Assembly: GCA_028293055.1 (NCBI GenBank)
Contig: JAQGLD010000106.1
Span: 1-7,144, forward strand
Direction of reading: 5' to 3'
Source of the DNA: Alphaproteobacteria bacterium
GTDB taxonomy: Bacteria > Pseudomonadota > Alphaproteobacteria > Sphingomonadales > Sphingomonadaceae
Length of the DNA stretch: 7,144 nt
Part shown: positions 6,179 through 7,144 of the stretch, one piece after another
How positions within the stretch are numbered: position 1 is the stretch's first letter
How the letters are laid out: each line of letters opens with the position of its first letter
Translations under genes and position numbers: made by a program
The notes under the pieces: generated by a model
Told to the model about the DNA's origin: nothing
The model's database searches: none
Seen by the model: the letters and a program-made list of their open reading frames with translations, nothing else

Positions 6179-6877
6179 ATGTCGGGTTTCGACACTGACG
6201 CGGAGCCCGCGGATTCCCGCGCACCGGTCAGGCTGTGGGACTGGCCGATCCGCCTGGTTCACTGGAGCTTCGTCCTGCTGATGCCGGCCCTGTGGTGGAC
6301 GTTCCGGTCCGGCCGGATGGAGACTCATGAGCTGCTCGGCTACATCACCTTGGGCCTGCTGGTCTTCCGGATCTTCTGGGGGTTCGCCGGCGGCTCGACC
6401 GCCCGATTCAGCGCCTTCGTCAAGGGCCCGCGCGCCGTCGCGCGTTATGCGCGCAGCCTGTTCGGCGAGCCGGGCGAGCCGGTCGTCGGCCACAATCCGC
6501 TCGGCGGCTGGAGCGCCCTGGTCCTGCTCGGACTGATCATTTCCGAGGTCGGCCTCGGGCTGTTCGCGCAGGACACGGACGGAATCGTATCCGGCCCGCT
6601 GACCCGCTATGTCTCATACGAAATCGCCGATCGGGCGCGCGACCTCCACGAGCTCGGCTTCAATCTGCTGCTGGGATTCATCGCGCTACATGTCGCCGCG
6701 ATCCTTTTCTATCTGCTGGTCAAGCGCGATAATCTGGTCGGTCCAATGATCACCGGCCAGAAAAGGATGGCGGCGCTCCCCTCCCCTCCGACCTTCGCTG
6801 CCTGGCGGCGGATCGCGATCGGCGCAGTCCTGGGCGCGGGCGCGGCATGGTGGGTGTCGCTGGGCTGCCCGCTCTAG
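6179..6877 (+). CDS. Cytochrome b561 (di-haem membrane protein)
   Basis: Inner-membrane b-type cytochrome of 232 residues, of the prokaryotic b561/Ni-Fe hydrogenase cytochrome b superfamily. Hydrophobic helices lie at about 26-43, 51-70, 110-130 and 158-182; a fifth hydrophobic segment near the C-terminus (about 212-228) is probably an extra anchor. Candidate haem ligands are H28 (RLVHW), H50 (METHELLG), H157 (DLHELG) and H171 (IALHVAA), the paired spacing expected for two haems. GHNPLGGW (104-111) before helix three is a family hallmark, and VRLWDWPIRLVHW is the usual N-terminal amphipathic lead-in. It begins 12 bases after the cytochrome c' gene and is surely co-transcribed with it; the ribosome site is weak. 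The likely role is moving electrons between the quinone pool and the periplasmic cytochrome c', inferred from the recurrent pairing of these families rather than from any specific residue. Confidence 0.92.
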   Translation: MSGFDTDAEPADSRAPVRLWDWPIRLVHWSFVLLMPALWWTFRSGRMETHELLGYITLGLLVFRIFWGFAGGSTARFSAFVKGPRAVARYARSLFGEPGEPVVGHNPLGGWSALVLLGLIISEVGLGLFAQDTDGIVSGPLTRYVSYEIADRARDLHELGFNLLLGFIALHVAAILFYLLVKRDNLVGPMITGQKRMAALPSPPTFAAWRRIAIGAVLGAGAAWWVSLGCPL

Positions 6878-6881
6878 CGGG
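6868..6881 (+). terminator. Weak hairpin over the cytochrome b561 stop codon
   Basis: CCCGC (6868-6872) and GCGGG (6877-6881) form a five-pair stem around a TCTA loop that includes part of the stop codon. No T-run follows, so it is only a marginal terminator candidate. Confidence 0.25.
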
Positions 6882-7060
6882 GGTCGATAGACACCGTTCC
6901 CACACGCAACGACATGATCTGCGCCAGCATCGCGGCAGGCCCGGCATTCGTCCGCATTCGACCTTTTCGGCAAAGCGACTGGAATGTGATTCGAAAGCTG
7001 CACGCGACCCGAGCCGAATGCCAATGAGCAACGAGTCCGCGGTGATCCAAGATGCCGTGC
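6878..7060. other. Convergent intergenic gap, no gene recognised
   Basis: This stretch of 183 bases separates the cytochrome b561 gene from a probable minus-strand gene at the right edge. Open frames across it are short and without family character. Apart from the small hairpin at its left end I see no repeat, RNA gene or promoter that can be supported. Confidence 0.4.
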
Positions 7061-7144
7061 CTAGGCGCCGGCGGATTCCCCATCGTCATCATTTTCGGAC
7101 CAATAGCCCGACGACTTGGTCCATTCCGGCGGATGGCCTCTTTC
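7061..7144 (-). CDS. C-terminal end of an unidentified protein (partial)
   Basis: Reading leftward from the right edge, one minus-strand frame is open for 27 codons to a TAG at 7061. The peptide begins ERGHPPEWTKSSGYW and ends in the acidic tail SENDDDGESAGA. The composition (Trp, Tyr, Lys and acidic residues, not the Arg/Ala/Pro runs typical of shadow frames here) suggests a real C-terminus, convergent with the cytochrome genes. I do not recognise the family. The upstream part and start are outside the window. A competing plus-strand frame from ATG 7024 runs off the same edge but has a less natural composition and no ribosome site. Confidence 0.45.
   Translation of the reverse strand, partial: ERGHPPEWTKSSGYWSENDDDGESAGA

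Noticed and set aside
5549..6493. Minus-strand open frame of 314 codons across the cytochrome c' and b561 genes
   Set aside because: Shadow of the two cytochrome genes, whose haem motifs, signal peptide and membrane helices are unambiguous.
7024..7144. Plus-strand open frame from ATG 7024 to the right edge
   Set aside because: No ribosome site, Arg/His/Pro-rich translation, and it overlaps the more protein-like minus-strand frame ending at 7061.
1..7144. CRISPR arrays, insertion sequences, tRNA or rRNA genes
   Set aside because: No regularly spaced direct repeats, no transposase or terminal inverted repeats, and no cloverleaf-like or rRNA-like sequence was seen on either strand.

Overview
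The window is GC-rich DNA with strong G/C preference at third codon positions. Its gene content fits an alphaproteobacterium, most likely a sphingomonad: an acyl-homoserine-lactone (AHL) synthase followed directly by a phytanoyl-CoA dioxygenase-like gene, a MucR/Ros zinc-finger regulator, and a cytochrome c'/b561 pair. The assignment rests on gene content and protein style only; there is no rRNA or other phylogenetic marker here.

Layout. (1) Bases 80-2144, plus strand: a compact quorum-sensing operon of a LuxI-type AHL synthase, a 2-oxoglutarate/Fe(II) dioxygenase of the PhyH family, and a MarR-like winged-helix protein. Each junction is a 4-base stop/start overlap (GTGA, ATGA), so the three are probably translationally coupled. 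A LuxR receptor is expected but would have to lie left of the window; a short dyad at 11-28 is a weak candidate operator. (2) 2145-2434: a 290-base non-coding stretch leading to (3) a MucR/Ros transcription factor (2435-2893, plus). (4) Two hairpin-forming inverted repeats fill the gap to the convergent (5) minus-strand pair of a class III (CaiB/BaiF) CoA-transferase (5376-4147) and an acyl-CoA dehydrogenase (4105-2957), 41 bases apart, which look like one catabolic operon that activates an acid as its CoA ester and then oxidises it. (6) 5377-5713: a non-coding divergent region. (7) Cytochrome c' and a four-helix cytochrome b561 (5714-6877, plus), 12 bases apart, a periplasm/inner-membrane redox pair. 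(8) A short convergent gap, then what looks like the last 27 codons of a minus-strand gene running in from the right edge.

How they work together. The first three genes form a signalling unit in which AHL production is genetically tied to an oxygenase and a DNA-binding protein of unknown target. MucR-type proteins are global regulators in alphaproteobacteria. The CoA-transferase/dehydrogenase pair could be unrelated catabolism; a link to the acyl supply of the AHL synthase is speculative. The most interesting item is the luxI-phyH-winged-helix operon, where the dioxygenase might tailor the signal or make a second product under quorum control. The luxI-phyH adjacency has, as I recall, been noted in Sphingomonadaceae, but I know of no established function for it.
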